A stretch of 64,000 nucleotides of DNA from Pseudidiomarina sp. CB1 (GTDB lineage: Bacteria > Pseudomonadota > Gammaproteobacteria > Enterobacterales > Alteromonadaceae), in the NCBI RefSeq assembly GCF_024752025.1, contig NZ_JANTPU010000001.1, forward strand, positions 1,302,001 to 1,366,000. Direction: 5' to 3'. The position numbers and the translations under genes were made by a program. The stretch's first letter is position 1. Each line of letters starts with the position of its first letter. Positions 44,328 through 53,900 of this stretch are shown here, in pieces. The notes under the pieces are model-generated. The model searched no databases, had not been told where the DNA came from, and worked only from the letters and a program-made list of their open reading frames with translations.

Positions 44328-46958
44328 TTAGAAGCGATATTGTGCTCTTACATAATAGAATCCGCCGTTCACGCCCATTGGCGAGGTTGGTGGATACTCA
44401 GAACCCACTAAGCCAGCATAAGGGTTCTCGTCAGGGCGCTCATCAAATAAGTTGCGCGCTCCGCCTGCGACCTTCCACTGCTCAGTGAAGCTGTAACCGA
44501 GTTCTAAATCTACTGTGGTTTCTGCTCCCGCAAAGATATCGAGGCCACCACCGGCGTCGACGTGGTCTTCATAGTACTCACCAAAGTAGTTCAACCGCAC
44601 TAAAGTGTTGAGTTTGTCACGTTGCCAATCAAAGGTAAGCGTTGCGCGATGCTCTGGCAGGTTATCTTCAAGCATCATGACTTTCGCTAAATTGATATAG
44701 GCTGGATTAAACTCATCGACGGTGGTGTCGGTCCAGTTATAGGCCAAACCATACTTCATTTCGCCGTCCCACAGGTCATGGGTATAGTTCGCTACAACAT
44801 CGATACCTTGAGTGGTCGTTTGGAAGTCATTAGCAAAATACACCACACTGCTGTAGCTGCTGGCGTCACGAATACCTTGCTCGAGCAACGCATCAATGTC
44901 GGCTTGCGTTAAAGGAATTGCCGAGGTACGCGTTAGGCGATCGCTCACTTCAACGTTAAAGTAGTCAACCGTTAGGTAGAAGCCATTGGCAAACTCACCT
45001 ACCAAACCTAAGCTATAGGCAGTCGACTCTTCCGGCTCAAGTGGCTTACCACCTTTCAGCGCCGCAATCGGATTGGTCGGTGGCAGCAACGCTTGGTCTT
45101 GTAACTCGCTACCAACGAAAGCTGTGGTAACGTTCACAACATTACTCTGCCCCACCGTTGGCGCTTTAAAACCAGTGCTCACGGCACCACGTAAGGCCCA
45201 ATCGTCGGTCAGTTGTAAGCGCGCTGAGATTTTACCGTTCAACGTTTCACCGAAGTCGGTAAAGTCCTCGTAGCGAACTGCAACACCCATCATAAAGTCT
45301 GCGGTTAAATAGGTCTCTGCATCGGCGTAAATAGCCCAGTTACCGCGGCTCCACTCACCTGCAGCCTCAGGTTTAATGCCCGGGAAACCGTTCGAGCCAA
45401 TGCCAAACCCTTGCGACGTTCCAGTAGCGGGATCGAAGGCAAGACTGCCAACCGCGTAGGATGCTGGATCACCGACTTCCTGTTTGAACGTTTCACGGCG
45501 ATACTCGATACCGGTTGCGACATTAATCGCGTCATAAAAACCATCAACGTCGATAGCCTTACTCAGGTCAAAGTTAAAGTTTTTCTCGAGTTGACTTGCC
45601 GCACCCGGCTCGAAGCTGGTCGGCGTATCTGGACCGAGGCTTGGGTTCACCGTGCCAGTGATCAGATACTCGATACGCGAGTAGCCAACACCAATACTTG
45701 CATCGTAAAACCAATCACCATCGGTGTAGCCATTGGTACCAGCGACAAACGCAGCATCCGAAACGATTCCGCCGAAACGCGGGGTAAAGCCGCCTGGGAA
45801 CATCTCGTTGAAGGCAAAACAGTTCGCGCCCACGGCGGTGCTGTTATCCGCTATCACCTGATAGTTAGGGCTCTCGAGTACATTGTCGCCGATGTGCACT
45901 TGTGGACATTCAATCCCAACGCCTACGCCATCGAGGTCGCCAACGAGTAATAAGGCATTGCCATCGCCATCGGTACCACCGTCATACACGCCACCACGGG
46001 TATGTGGATGACGATAGTAAAAGCCACCTTCAATTTCGCGCTCGGCGTAGTTGGCGTACAAATAAGCTTCTTTATTGTCACCTAAGTCGAGACCAAAGTT
46101 ACCGAGTACTTTCATGTCGTACTTAATTTCTGGTGTACCCCAGATTTGCGCAGGGTCCTCAACGAACGTATTACCTGCAGCAATCAGTGCGGCGGCATCA
46201 TCGCGTTGCACACTTCGGCTGGTAGGATCGGCAGACTTATATTCCATACTAAAGTTCGCATAGCCACGCTCCGACAACTCAAATCCAGCATTAGCAGCAA
46301 CTTGGTACATTGCGCCGTCGCCTTCTGCGGTTTCACCATAACGCGCTTCAGCAGAGCCGCCGTCACTGGCATCTTTCAAGACAAAGTTAATGACCCCGGC
46401 AATGGCGTCCGAACCGTACTGTGCGGCAGCACCGTCGCGCAGCACTTCGACCTGTTTCAAGGCAATTGCGGGCAAGGTCGAGATATCAGGTCCCTGCGCG
46501 CCATCTGACAAGCCACCGCCAAGAAAAGTAATGACCGCCGAACGGTGACGACGCTTTCCGTTCCACAGAACGAGCGTGTGGTCCGACGCCAAACCGCGCA
46601 GATTAGCAGGACGCACCAAGGTCGAAGCGTCGTTGATCGGTTGGTCATTGACGTTGAACGAAGGCACGACGGTCGACATCATGGTCATCATGTCGGTTGA
46701 GCCCTGCTCCATAAACTCTTCGGCTGAAATAATATCCAATGGTACTGCTGAATCCCCCACCGAACGCGGCGCTGAACGTGTACCTACAACAGCAATACGT
46801 TCTTCTGCTTTTTCGACTTGCTCTTCTTGTTGATCATTGTTGGCTTCTTGCGCATAGGCGCTTGAAGTTGTCAGAAGTGGAATTGATGCAGCGAACAGAA
46901 CCAAACTGATCGACTGCGCTAAACGTGTTTTAGACCCAGGCACTTTCGATATGGCCAT
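44328..46958 (-). CDS. TonB-dependent outer-membrane receptor
   Basis: 876 residues with a signal peptide ending near AYA-QEA. A plug domain follows (RIAVVGTRSAPRSVGDSAVP, DHTLVLWNGKRRHRSAVI, KQVEVLRDGAAAQYGSDAIA) and a 22-strand barrel ending FYYVRAQYRF. The EERIAVVGTR start resembles a TonB box region. The substrate is not evident: it could be a siderophore, peptide or glycan, and no transport genes are adjacent. GGGGAAGG precedes the ATG. A 9-bp perfect inverted repeat lies in its leader. Confidence 0.92.
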   Translation of the reverse strand: MAISKVPGSKTRLAQSISLVLFAASIPLLTTSSAYAQEANNDQQEEQVEKAEERIAVVGTRSAPRSVGDSAVPLDIISAEEFMEQGSTDMMTMMSTVVPSFNVNDQPINDASTLVRPANLRGLASDHTLVLWNGKRRHRSAVITFLGGGLSDGAQGPDISTLPAIALKQVEVLRDGAAAQYGSDAIAGVINFVLKDASDGGSAEARYGETAEGDGAMYQVAANAGFELSERGYANFSMEYKSADPTSRSVQRDDAAALIAAGNTFVEDPAQIWGTPEIKYDMKVLGNFGLDLGDNKEAYLYANYAEREIEGGFYYRHPHTRGGVYDGGTDGDGNALLLVGDLDGVGVGIECPQVHIGDNVLESPNYQVIADNSTAVGANCFAFNEMFPGGFTPRFGGIVSDAAFVAGTNGYTDGDWFYDASIGVGYSRIEYLITGTVNPSLGPDTPTSFEPGAASQLEKNFNFDLSKAIDVDGFYDAINVATGIEYRRETFKQEVGDPASYAVGSLAFDPATGTSQGFGIGSNGFPGIKPEAAGEWSRGNWAIYADAETYLTADFMMGVAVRYEDFTDFGETLNGKISARLQLTDDWALRGAVSTGFKAPTVGQSNVVNVTTAFVGSELQDQALLPPTNPIAALKGGKPLEPEESTAYSLGLVGEFANGFYLTVDYFNVEVSDRLTRTSAIPLTQADIDALLEQGIRDASSYSSVVYFANDFQTTTQGIDVVANYTHDLWDGEMKYGLAYNWTDTTVDEFNPAYINLAKVMMLEDNLPEHRATLTFDWQRDKLNTLVRLNYFGEYYEDHVDAGGGLDIFAGAETTVDLELGYSFTEQWKVAGGARNLFDERPDENPYAGLVGSEYPPTSPMGVNGGFYYVRAQYRF

Positions 46959-46991
46959 GAGACCTTCCCCCTTGTTGCTATTATTATTTTT

Positions 46992-47015
46992 GTTCTATGA
47001 CCAAGCTCATAGAAC
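46992..47015. promoter_or_regulatory. Perfect inverted repeat in the receptor leader
   Basis: GTTCTATGA, six bases, TCATAGAAC, centred 46 bp before the receptor ATG. Either a repressor operator or an mRNA hairpin near the ribosome site. It does not resemble a Fur box. Confidence 0.55.
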
Positions 47016-47094
47016 TATTACAAATAGCTTAACGCAGATCAAAAAACAACCTGTTATAGACATTAGTCGAATATTTAATGCGGTTCATCGACAA

Positions 47095-47649
47095 TCAAAG
47101 TGAGTGTTTGGGCCTGAGGAATGCAATAATAGAACCTACTAGCGCGCCGCCAATATGCGCATTGACAGCTACGCCGGTGGCGTACTGGGGGTAGAGAAGA
47201 TCAAGAATAAGTTTTGCGATAAGCGCAACAAGCACAAGGCTACCGATAAATTTGCGTTGGCGGAGCTCAATGACGCCACTGTAGGCAAAGAGGCCATAAA
47301 GCGTGCCCGAGAAGCCCCCAAACACACTAAACTCGCCGTTAAATACCCATTCTGCTAATGAGCTGACCAGCATAACCAAGGGTAGCAAAAGCCAATAACG
47401 CTTACGGGGGACACTTTCGGCGAATAGCGCCCACCACAGCAGAATACCGCCCAGATTGAGCGCTAAATGTGACCAACTGTGGTGCAGCAACTGCGCGCTG
47501 AAGAGTGTATACCAATGAAAGTCGGTACGAGAGAGTAACAAGGTTTGCCGCACATCGGCTGGCAACAACATCGCGCCAGCTAAGATGGCCGCTACTACCA
47601 ACGGAGGAATGACATAAGTTGGCGACAGCGGTAGTTGTAATCGAAACAC
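47095..47649 (-). CDS. rrtA: Rhombosortase (rhomboid-family intramembrane serine protease)
   Basis: 184-residue protein of about six membrane helices. Rhomboid features are HHSWSHLALNLGGILLWW (His61, Asn65), catalytic Ser114 in GGFSGTLYGL and His165 in NAHIGGALVGS. The short size and these motifs fit rhombosortase, which processes proteins with a GlyGly-CTERM tail in Vibrio and Shewanella relatives. I see no such tail in this window. GTG start. A generic small rhomboid is the alternative. Confidence 0.75.
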   Translation of the reverse strand: MFRLQLPLSPTYVIPPLVVAAILAGAMLLPADVRQTLLLSRTDFHWYTLFSAQLLHHSWSHLALNLGGILLWWALFAESVPRKRYWLLLPLVMLVSSLAEWVFNGEFSVFGGFSGTLYGLFAYSGVIELRQRKFIGSLVLVALIAKLILDLLYPQYATGVAVNAHIGGALVGSIIAFLRPKHSL

Positions 47650-47669
47650 CTTGTGTACACTCCAAAAAA

Positions 47670-47701
47670 AACGCTGGGAAAGGAAATCCTAACCCAGCGT
47701 T
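47670..47701 (-). terminator. Terminator of mdh
   Basis: Stem AACGCTGGG / CCCAGCGTT with a 14-nt loop and eight T on the minus strand; 28 bp past the mdh stop. Confidence 0.92.
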
Positions 47702-47728
47702 CGCTATCTTTACAGTATTGCCGTCGTC

Positions 47729-48661
47729 TTATTTAACGAAGTCCAAGCCTGTTTGGATGTCGCCTTTCAGGCCGTCGAGCATTGCTGCTTTGGCTTTTTC
47801 TTCAAAAGCGCTCAGCTCGCCATACGGTAGAATCTCTTCGATACCGTTTTTACCTAAACGTACTGGGTGAGCAAAGAACAACGCGTCGTTACCGTCGGTT
47901 TCAACGTAAGTGCACTCGACCACGCTGTTGTCGCCTTCAAGTGCTTTCACGAGTGACAAGCAGAAACGTGCTGCAGCTTGGCCCATAGAAAGGGTTGCCG
48001 AGCCGCCGCCAGCTTTGGCTTCAACAACTTCGGTGCCAGCATTCTGGATGCGATGGGTCAATTGTTCGATTTGCTCGTCTGTGAAGCTCAAACCGGTTTG
48101 TGACAGCAATGGCAAGATGGTCGTGCCGCTGTGGCCGCCGATAACTGGAACTTGCACTTCTGCTGGGTTCTTACCGTGGATTTCAGCAACAAAAGTTTCC
48201 GCACGGATCACGTCAAGAGTGGTGACACCGAACAATTTGTTTTTGTTGTAAACGCCTTTTTTCTCGAGTACGCGCTTGGCGATCGCCACAGTGGTGTTCA
48301 CTGGGTTAGTGATGATACCAATGCAAGCGTTCGGGCAGTTGTCTGCGATAGCTTCAACCAAGTTCGCAACGATACCAGCGTTAATGTTGAACAGGTCAGA
48401 ACGATCCATACCTGGCTTACGCGGCACGCCCGCTGGGATGAGCACGATGTCAGCACCAACCAACGCTGGAGCAAGGTCATCTTTACCGTAACCTTTAACG
48501 TTAACGGCAGTTGGGATGTGGCTGAGATCAACAGCAACACCTGGTACTACCGGCGCTACGTCGTACAGCGCCAACTCAGATCCAGCAGGTAATTGGGTTT
48601 TCAAAAGTAATGATAGTGCTTGGCCGATTCCGCCAGCTGCACCTAAAACTGCAACTTTCAT
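47729..48661 (-). CDS. mdh: Malate dehydrogenase
   Basis: NAD-dependent TCA enzyme. The ATG at 48661 gives [20 protein letters not shown] with the nucleotide fold. [19 protein letters not shown] carries the substrate-binding arginine, and [15 protein letters not shown] the catalytic histidine; [21 protein letters not shown] is also typical. 310 residues, as in E. coli. Divergent from argR, the arrangement found across gammaproteobacteria. ArcA commonly represses mdh. Confidence 0.98.
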   Translation of the reverse strand: MKVAVLGAAGGIGQALSLLLKTQLPAGSELALYDVAPVVPGVAVDLSHIPTAVNVKGYGKDDLAPALVGADIVLIPAGVPRKPGMDRSDLFNINAGIVANLVEAIADNCPNACIGIITNPVNTTVAIAKRVLEKKGVYNKNKLFGVTTLDVIRAETFVAEIHGKNPAEVQVPVIGGHSGTTILPLLSQTGLSFTDEQIEQLTHRIQNAGTEVVEAKAGGGSATLSMGQAAARFCLSLVKALEGDNSVVECTYVETDGNDALFFAHPVRLGKNGIEEILPYGELSAFEEKAKAAMLDGLKGDIQTGLDFVK

Positions 48662-48840
48662 CTCAGACTCCATCCAGTTGTTGGGTTGGGGAAAATTTTG
48701 GTGCCGAAAGACTACTGCAAAACCGCCGAAATTACAACCAAGATGGCGCTGGCTAGGCGTTTTGGCGCAAGTGCGATAGACTGTCTTTTGATTTACGAAA
48801 GGGTTCGATAGATAACAATAACAAGAGGCGGCGACGGAAC

Positions 48841-49308
48841 ATGGCTAGTGCGAAATCTGATGCAATGATCGAGACCTTCAAGGGCTTGTTGAAAGAGGAA
48901 CGCTATGGCTCGCAAAGCGAGATTGTAGATGCGATGAAGGCCCGCGGCCACGACAACATCAGCCAGTCAAAAGTCTCACGTTTGCTATCAAAATATGGTG
49001 CCGTTCGTACCCGTAATGCGCGTCAAGAAATGGTCTATTGCTTACCTGCCGAACTTGGTATTCCATCGACCCGCGCACCATTATCCCAGCTTGTTTTAGA
49101 TATTCAGCACAATGATGTGATGGTGATTATTCGTACTTCACCCGGAGCGGCGCAGCTGATTGCCCGATTGCTGGATTCGGTCGGGAAAAAAGAAGGCGTA
49201 CTGGGAACGATTGCCGGTGACGACACCATTTTTATCGCACCAGTAAAGGTTGTCGATATCGACTTTACCCTGCAGAAAGTCCGCGAGCTGTTTGAAAGTG
49301 TTGGGTAG
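48841..49308 (+). CDS. argR: Arginine repressor
   Basis: Hexameric arginine-binding repressor and recombination cofactor. The N-terminal winged helix ([37 protein letters not shown]) is followed by the oligomerisation and arginine-binding domain ([32 protein letters not shown]). 155 residues. The protein ends ELFESVG, and the UAG at 49306-49308 is the GTAG foot of REP copy 10. Confidence 0.98.
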   Translation: MASAKSDAMIETFKGLLKEERYGSQSEIVDAMKARGHDNISQSKVSRLLSKYGAVRTRNARQEMVYCLPAELGIPSTRAPLSQLVLDIQHNDVMVIIRTSPGAAQLIARLLDSVGKKEGVLGTIAGDDTIFIAPVKVVDIDFTLQKVRELFESVG

Positions 49309-49392
49309 CCCGTGGTTCTACCACGGGTCCAACCTGACATTTCAACGATGTACGTTCAATTCGACAGACCCCGTGGTAGAACCACGGGCTAC
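49305..49392 (+). repeat. REP doublet copy 10
   Basis: 88 bp in the convergent argR/DyP gap; GTAG and CTAC feet, both arms CCCGTGGT/ACCACGGG. The core is in plus orientation with substitutions (CCTGACATTTCAACGATG, CGTTCAATTCG). The left foot supplies the argR stop. Confidence 0.9.
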
Positions 49393-49429
49393 CACATTCC
49401 CGCATTGACCACCGTCAAAATGGTTGGGT

Positions 49430-50350
49430 TTATGCAAACCGATTCAAAAAGTCGACCGAAGGCACAAAGTACGCGGCATTGGTGACCGCCTCGGTGTAAT
49501 CTAGCAGCGGGTCATAATCGCCACTGTCATCTTCGTAATAGCGTTGCTTAAGCCAGCGCACCACATCCAGCGGCCGCGCAGTGAAATACATTGCCAGCAA
49601 GCCCTGCTCACGCATATCGCCCCACGGCATATTCTGCCGCAACATCTGCAATGGCTGCTCTTGCTCATCTTGCATCTTCGCCTTCTGCGCATGCGTCACC
49701 ATATGCAAACCCGCTTCGCTAATCTTCTCGCCGGTGAGCTTTTTGCGGCCAATCACAAACTCTTGCATTTCTTGCGTCATTTGCTCCCAGCGGCGTAAGT
49801 CATGACGGAACTTTTGCACGAACAAATAGCTACCATTGGCAAACACCGCATCGTCGTCGGCATGAATCAACGCCAACTGCCGGCGGCGAATACCGCGTGG
49901 ATTTTCCGGTGCATCAATGAAGCCGGTTAGATCACGGCCATCCATAAAGCGAAACGTCGGGATCTGCTCGATCAACTCAACATCATGACCTAACCATTCA
50001 AGGATAGTGCGAGCGCTATGGTAGTTAACGTCAAAACGGTCCGACCTTAACGTCAGCAGCAAGTCCACCGGTTCTCGCGGCGCTTGCCGGTCACCATCAC
50101 GCAAGTCAGGAAACTGCCCAAGTTGCGGCGGCCGGTCATGCGGATACAACGTATCCCAGTAATCGCTACCAACAGCCACGTAGCCACTTAGTAAAGCTTC
50201 CGAAAAACGTTCATCAAGCTCGTCAAAAAGTGCTGGAATACGGGCAAGCTTGCGGCGCATGTTACTAACGTCTTCATTCATGACGTTAAGTAACAAGGTC
50301 AGGCCGTGCAAATTCGGTTCGGCATAAATGCCTTTTTGCGCTTGTGCCAT
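49430..50350 (-). CDS. DyP-type heme peroxidase
   Basis: Dye-decolourising peroxidase family, YfeX-like branch; uses H2O2 at a heme. The ATG at 50350 starts MAQAQKGIYAEPNLHGLTLL. The family motif is present in altered form as GRDLTGFIDAPENPRGI (138-154): catalytic Asp146 is kept, but the Gly of GxxDG is Ala. Candidate proximal histidines lie in GLHMVTHAQ (216, 220), with MLRQNMPWGDMREQGLLAMYF following. 306 residues. No signal peptide, so cytoplasmic, and no encapsulin gene is nearby. Confidence 0.92.
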   Translation of the reverse strand: MAQAQKGIYAEPNLHGLTLLLNVMNEDVSNMRRKLARIPALFDELDERFSEALLSGYVAVGSDYWDTLYPHDRPPQLGQFPDLRDGDRQAPREPVDLLLTLRSDRFDVNYHSARTILEWLGHDVELIEQIPTFRFMDGRDLTGFIDAPENPRGIRRRQLALIHADDDAVFANGSYLFVQKFRHDLRRWEQMTQEMQEFVIGRKKLTGEKISEAGLHMVTHAQKAKMQDEQEQPLQMLRQNMPWGDMREQGLLAMYFTARPLDVVRWLKQRYYEDDSGDYDPLLDYTEAVTNAAYFVPSVDFLNRFA

Positions 50351-50486
50351 GCGTATTCCTTTTTCGCTGTTCGTGGAATGCAGTCGACTGGTCGCAAGGT
50401 TGTTGCGCTTGCGCCTCACTGGCATACAATGGTTTTCAGTTTAGCAAATATTTTACGAAAAAAATCATAAATTAAGCGGAGTTATT

Positions 50487-52274
50487 ATGGGTGCTTCACA
50501 GCGTTTTACAACTACATTAGTGGCTGCTTCACTAGCCATGTTTTTGGGCGGCTGTGCCGCGACTTCAAGCCCTACCTCTAGTGGCAGTAATACTACAGCC
50601 GTCGAGGCGGTCAGCGAAGATGCGCGCTTTACCGAGGTTGCCACCCGAGTGTGGGAAGGCATGCAAAATCCGGTGGGTAGTGAGGACTCCGACGCCAGCC
50701 TACCAGCAATGACTCCTGAGGCTCTCGCCGCTCGTGCGGAACAGCAACGCGGCTGGTTAAATGAACTGCAAGCCATCAATACCTCAGCATTATCGCGCCA
50801 AGAGTACATTAACTGGCGGATGCTTACCTATCGTCTACAAAACGATGTCGACGCCTACGATTTTAACGAACATTACATGCCGTTAAATGCTGAAGGTGGC
50901 TTCCATAGTTCATTGTCGTTTATGGTGCGCAATACCGCGTTGCGTAGCTATGAAGATTATCAAAACTACGTCGCCAAATTAGGCACTATTCCTCGCTACA
51001 TGGCAGAGCAAACCGCTTGGCTAGAACGCGGCTTAGCTGAAGGCTACACCCAGCCACGCGCTTCAATGGAAGGCTTTGAAGACAGTATCGCTGCCTTCAT
51101 CGTGCAATCCCCAGAAGAAAGCGTGTTCTATGAGCCCCTGCAAACGCAACCGAACTTTATCAATGATGAACAGTGGGCGGCGTTACAAGCTTCTGCTGCA
51201 CAAGTTATTGATGAACAAGTGATTCCAGCTTATCAAGACTATTTCGATTTTATGGTGATGGAGTACTTGCCAAACTGTCGCGAAACCATCGGTGCTTCGT
51301 TTTTGCCGAATGGGGATGCCTACTACCAGAATCGTATTGAGCACTTTACGACGTTGGCGTTAACGCCTGAAGAGATCCATGAGCGAGGCTTGACTGAAGT
51401 CGCTCGTATTCGTAACGAGATGATGCAGGTTATTGAAACAACTGGATTTGAAGGTGATTTTGACGCTTTCGTTGAGTTCTTGCGGACAGATCCACAATTT
51501 TATCCAGAGACTGCCGAAGAACTACTCAAAGAAGCTTCTTATATTTCTAAGCGCATGGACGGTGAGCTACCGAAGTTTTTTAAGCTGTTACCGCGTCAGC
51601 CTTATGGGGTTGCTCCGGTACCTGCGGAAATCGCACCGAAATATACCACCGGACGCTACGCGGGTACTTCGCGCGATGACCGTGCTAGCTTCTATTGGGT
51701 GAATACCTATGCCCTAGACCGTCGTCCGCTGTATCAATTGGAAGCCTTAACCTTGCATGAAGCAGTGCCTGGCCACCATTTGCAAAATGCCTTGGCACGT
51801 GAAATGGAAGGTGTGCCTTCGTATCGCCAACAAACCTACATTTCGGCTTTCGGTGAAGGCTGGGGCTTGTACTCGGAGTGGTTGGGGTTAGAAGCGGGCT
51901 TTTATCAAGACCCGTACAGCAACTTTGGTCGCTTAAGTTACGAAATGTGGCGCGCCGCGCGCTTAGTAGTGGATACTGGTATGCACTCAATGGGTTGGTG
52001 CCGCGAAAAAGCCATGGATTTTATGGCCTCGAATACGGCGTTGAGCCTACATAATGTGCGCACCGAAATCGATCGCTACATCACTTGGCCAGGCCAAGCA
52101 TTATCGTACAAACTCGGGGAAATGTTGATTCGCTCATTACGTCGCGAAGCCGAGGAAACCTTGGGTGGCAAATTTGACCTGCGCGAATTCCATTATCAAG
52201 TACTGAAAAATGGCAGCATCCCGCTCGACGTCCTTGAAACCGAAATCCGCAACTGGATTGATTCGCAGTTATAA
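50487..52274 (+). CDS. DUF885-family lipoprotein, putative metallopeptidase
   Basis: 595 residues. A lipoprotein signal ends LGG-Cys23. The DUF885 body carries LTLHEAVPGHHLQNALARE at 421-439, whose His-Glu-x5-His-His pattern resembles a zinc-peptidase site, and EGWGLYSEWLGLEAG as the likely downstream metal ligand. The related conserved ITWPGQALSYKLGE is near the end. Processed by Lgt/Lsp and probably periplasm-facing. Catalytic activity is inferred from motifs. Confidence 0.9.
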   Translation: MGASQRFTTTLVAASLAMFLGGCAATSSPTSSGSNTTAVEAVSEDARFTEVATRVWEGMQNPVGSEDSDASLPAMTPEALAARAEQQRGWLNELQAINTSALSRQEYINWRMLTYRLQNDVDAYDFNEHYMPLNAEGGFHSSLSFMVRNTALRSYEDYQNYVAKLGTIPRYMAEQTAWLERGLAEGYTQPRASMEGFEDSIAAFIVQSPEESVFYEPLQTQPNFINDEQWAALQASAAQVIDEQVIPAYQDYFDFMVMEYLPNCRETIGASFLPNGDAYYQNRIEHFTTLALTPEEIHERGLTEVARIRNEMMQVIETTGFEGDFDAFVEFLRTDPQFYPETAEELLKEASYISKRMDGELPKFFKLLPRQPYGVAPVPAEIAPKYTTGRYAGTSRDDRASFYWVNTYALDRRPLYQLEALTLHEAVPGHHLQNALAREMEGVPSYRQQTYISAFGEGWGLYSEWLGLEAGFYQDPYSNFGRLSYEMWRAARLVVDTGMHSMGWCREKAMDFMASNTALSLHNVRTEIDRYITWPGQALSYKLGEMLIRSLRREAEETLGGKFDLREFHYQVLKNGSIPLDVLETEIRNWIDSQL

Positions 52275-52302
52275 AAGATGGTGCTGTTGACTACTAACAA
52301 AG

Positions 52303-52332
52303 GGCCCAGGCGAGCGAACACTCGTCTGGGCC
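52303..52332 (+). terminator. Terminator after the DUF885 gene
   Basis: Stem GGCCCAGGCGAG / CTCGTCTGGGCC (one G-T pair) with a 6-nt loop, flanked by AAAG and TTTCT. It also serves the convergent DUF4870 gene less well. Confidence 0.88.
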
Positions 52333-52367
52333 TTTCTGATCGAGGCTTTCTGATAGTAACGACCGAT

Positions 52368-52745
52368 TTAAACGCGGAAAAACTTAATCGTCAGCGGATA
52401 GTTTTGAATGATGCCGTCGTTAGCGCGAATCGCACCAATAATTGCGAAGACAATGTGACAGATACCGAGCGCAATCAGTATTAAAATACCAATTCCCACG
52501 AAGACAAGAATAACGCCGATAATGCCCCAGATAAACGCTGAGATAATCCAGTTAAAGACGACCTTACCGTGCGCATCAATGTAGGCGCTCTCATCTTTTT
52601 TAATTAACCACATCACCAATGGCGCGATGAAACCTGCGAAAGGAATGATATAGCCAAGGAACTGTGACAGGTGTAGTAGCATTGCGAAAGTACGTTCGTC
52701 TTTACTTGGTCCGGTAATCACCGTCGTCTCTTGTACGTTTTCCAT
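52368..52745 (-). CDS. DUF4870 (Tic20-like) small membrane protein
   Basis: 125 residues from the ATG at 52745 (MENVQETTVITGPSKDERTF). Three hydrophobic helices are seen: FLGYIIPFAGFIAPLVMWLI, VFNWIISAFIWGIIGVILVF and ILILIALGICHIVFAIIGAI. The KKDESAYIDAHGKVVFNW loop between helices 1 and 2 is the DUF4870 signature. Function unknown. Divergent from the TTL-like gene. Confidence 0.88.
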   Translation of the reverse strand: MENVQETTVITGPSKDERTFAMLLHLSQFLGYIIPFAGFIAPLVMWLIKKDESAYIDAHGKVVFNWIISAFIWGIIGVILVFVGIGILILIALGICHIVFAIIGAIRANDGIIQNYPLTIKFFRV

Positions 52746-52862
52746 CGTTAATTTCCTTTTATTTATTTTATTTATATCAATTTTATGTAGGAACGTTCTA
52801 TTGCTTGACGCCGTATTATTGCCTAGCATGTTGGATTATTGTCCATAGAGCAATAGTAAAAT

Positions 52863-53777
52863 ATGACTGCCCAACCAAAAATTATTGTCAATCGAGCAGG
52901 CAATATTGTTGACGCTGCATTTACTAAAATAGCAGGCAAACTTTTATTTTTCTCGTACCTTCGCCCATTTAGTTATTGGGACAATTATTACGGAGAACAT
53001 GCCGAAATAACGAACGATTTTTTTCGATTGCTTCATTACCCAACGATTCAAGAGCATGATGATAAAGGTAATATTGCCCGAAAGGTTACAGCGTTAGGCA
53101 TCGGCGGACTCTTCCCTGCAACGTATTTTTCTACCAGCGACGCGCTTAACTCTGCGGATGCGCATGAAAAGATTTGGTTTATTAAACCAACTTACTCAAC
53201 CAGTGGCAAAGGCATTCAATGCCTCACCTATGAAGACCTGAAAACCTTCGAGCTACCCCGCAGTCATATTATTCAAGAACAAGTCATAAATATCGAATTA
53301 GTGAACGAACGCAAGTACACCGCACGTGCGTATGTGTTTGTCTTTGATAAAAAAGTCTATCTCTATGACGATGGCTTTGTGATGATTCATGGGGTGCCCT
53401 ATGCTCCGAATGCCACCGACTCACTAACCCAGGTCGAGCACGGCGGGTACGCAGATCCAGATGGCGCAGTAAAAATGATGCGCATGTCTGAATTACCTCA
53501 CTTTTCTAAAAAGACTGAAAAGTTGAAAAAAGCCATGCAAACATTAAAGCCTGTTATCGCCAATTTTATCGAGGCAAGTTCAGCTACCGAGTATGGATTA
53601 CTGGGGATTGATTTACTATTCGACAAAAACCACAAGCCCACGCTGATTGAGCTCAATGCTAAAGCAAATTTTGTCCACACCGACCTGATCAATGCTTCGC
53701 TTAACGTGCCATTTTTCGCCGCAGTGTTAAGCACGCTCTACACCAATTCACCTGATCCCAAATTCACTCAGGTATAA
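52863..53777 (+). CDS. TTL-like ATP-grasp protein
   Basis: 304 residues resembling tubulin-tyrosine-ligase-type ATP-grasp enzymes, which ligate an amino acid to a protein or peptide C-terminus or side chain. ATP-grasp features: WFIKPTYSTSGKGIQCLTYE (ATP loop), IIQEQVINIELVNERKYTAR, VYVFDKK-type strand with VYLYDDGFV, and LLGIDLLFDKNHKPTLIELN then AKANF (metal site). The gene is visibly richer in A/T than its neighbours, with a weak ribosome site, suggesting acquisition. Substrate unknown; no biosynthetic partner is adjacent. Confidence 0.65.
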   Translation: MTAQPKIIVNRAGNIVDAAFTKIAGKLLFFSYLRPFSYWDNYYGEHAEITNDFFRLLHYPTIQEHDDKGNIARKVTALGIGGLFPATYFSTSDALNSADAHEKIWFIKPTYSTSGKGIQCLTYEDLKTFELPRSHIIQEQVINIELVNERKYTARAYVFVFDKKVYLYDDGFVMIHGVPYAPNATDSLTQVEHGGYADPDGAVKMMRMSELPHFSKKTEKLKKAMQTLKPVIANFIEASSATEYGLLGIDLLFDKNHKPTLIELNAKANFVHTDLINASLNVPFFAAVLSTLYTNSPDPKFTQV

Positions 53778-53835
53778 CCCCAGAATAGCGTTGCTACCCT
53801 CTTCTTTAATTCGAACACAACAAGCGAGCACAAAA

Positions 53836-53860
53836 AAAGCGCGACCTTAGGTCGCGCTTT
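53836..53860. terminator. Terminator of acnB, bidirectional
   Basis: Stem AAAGCGCGACC / GGTCGCGCTTT with a TTA loop; on the minus strand the T-run continues (TTTTTTTG), giving a strong end for acnB. It also lies 59 bp past the TTL-like gene. Confidence 0.92.
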
Positions 53861-53900
53861 ATGCTTAAAATAGTATAACTAATATATCTATGTCGATATA

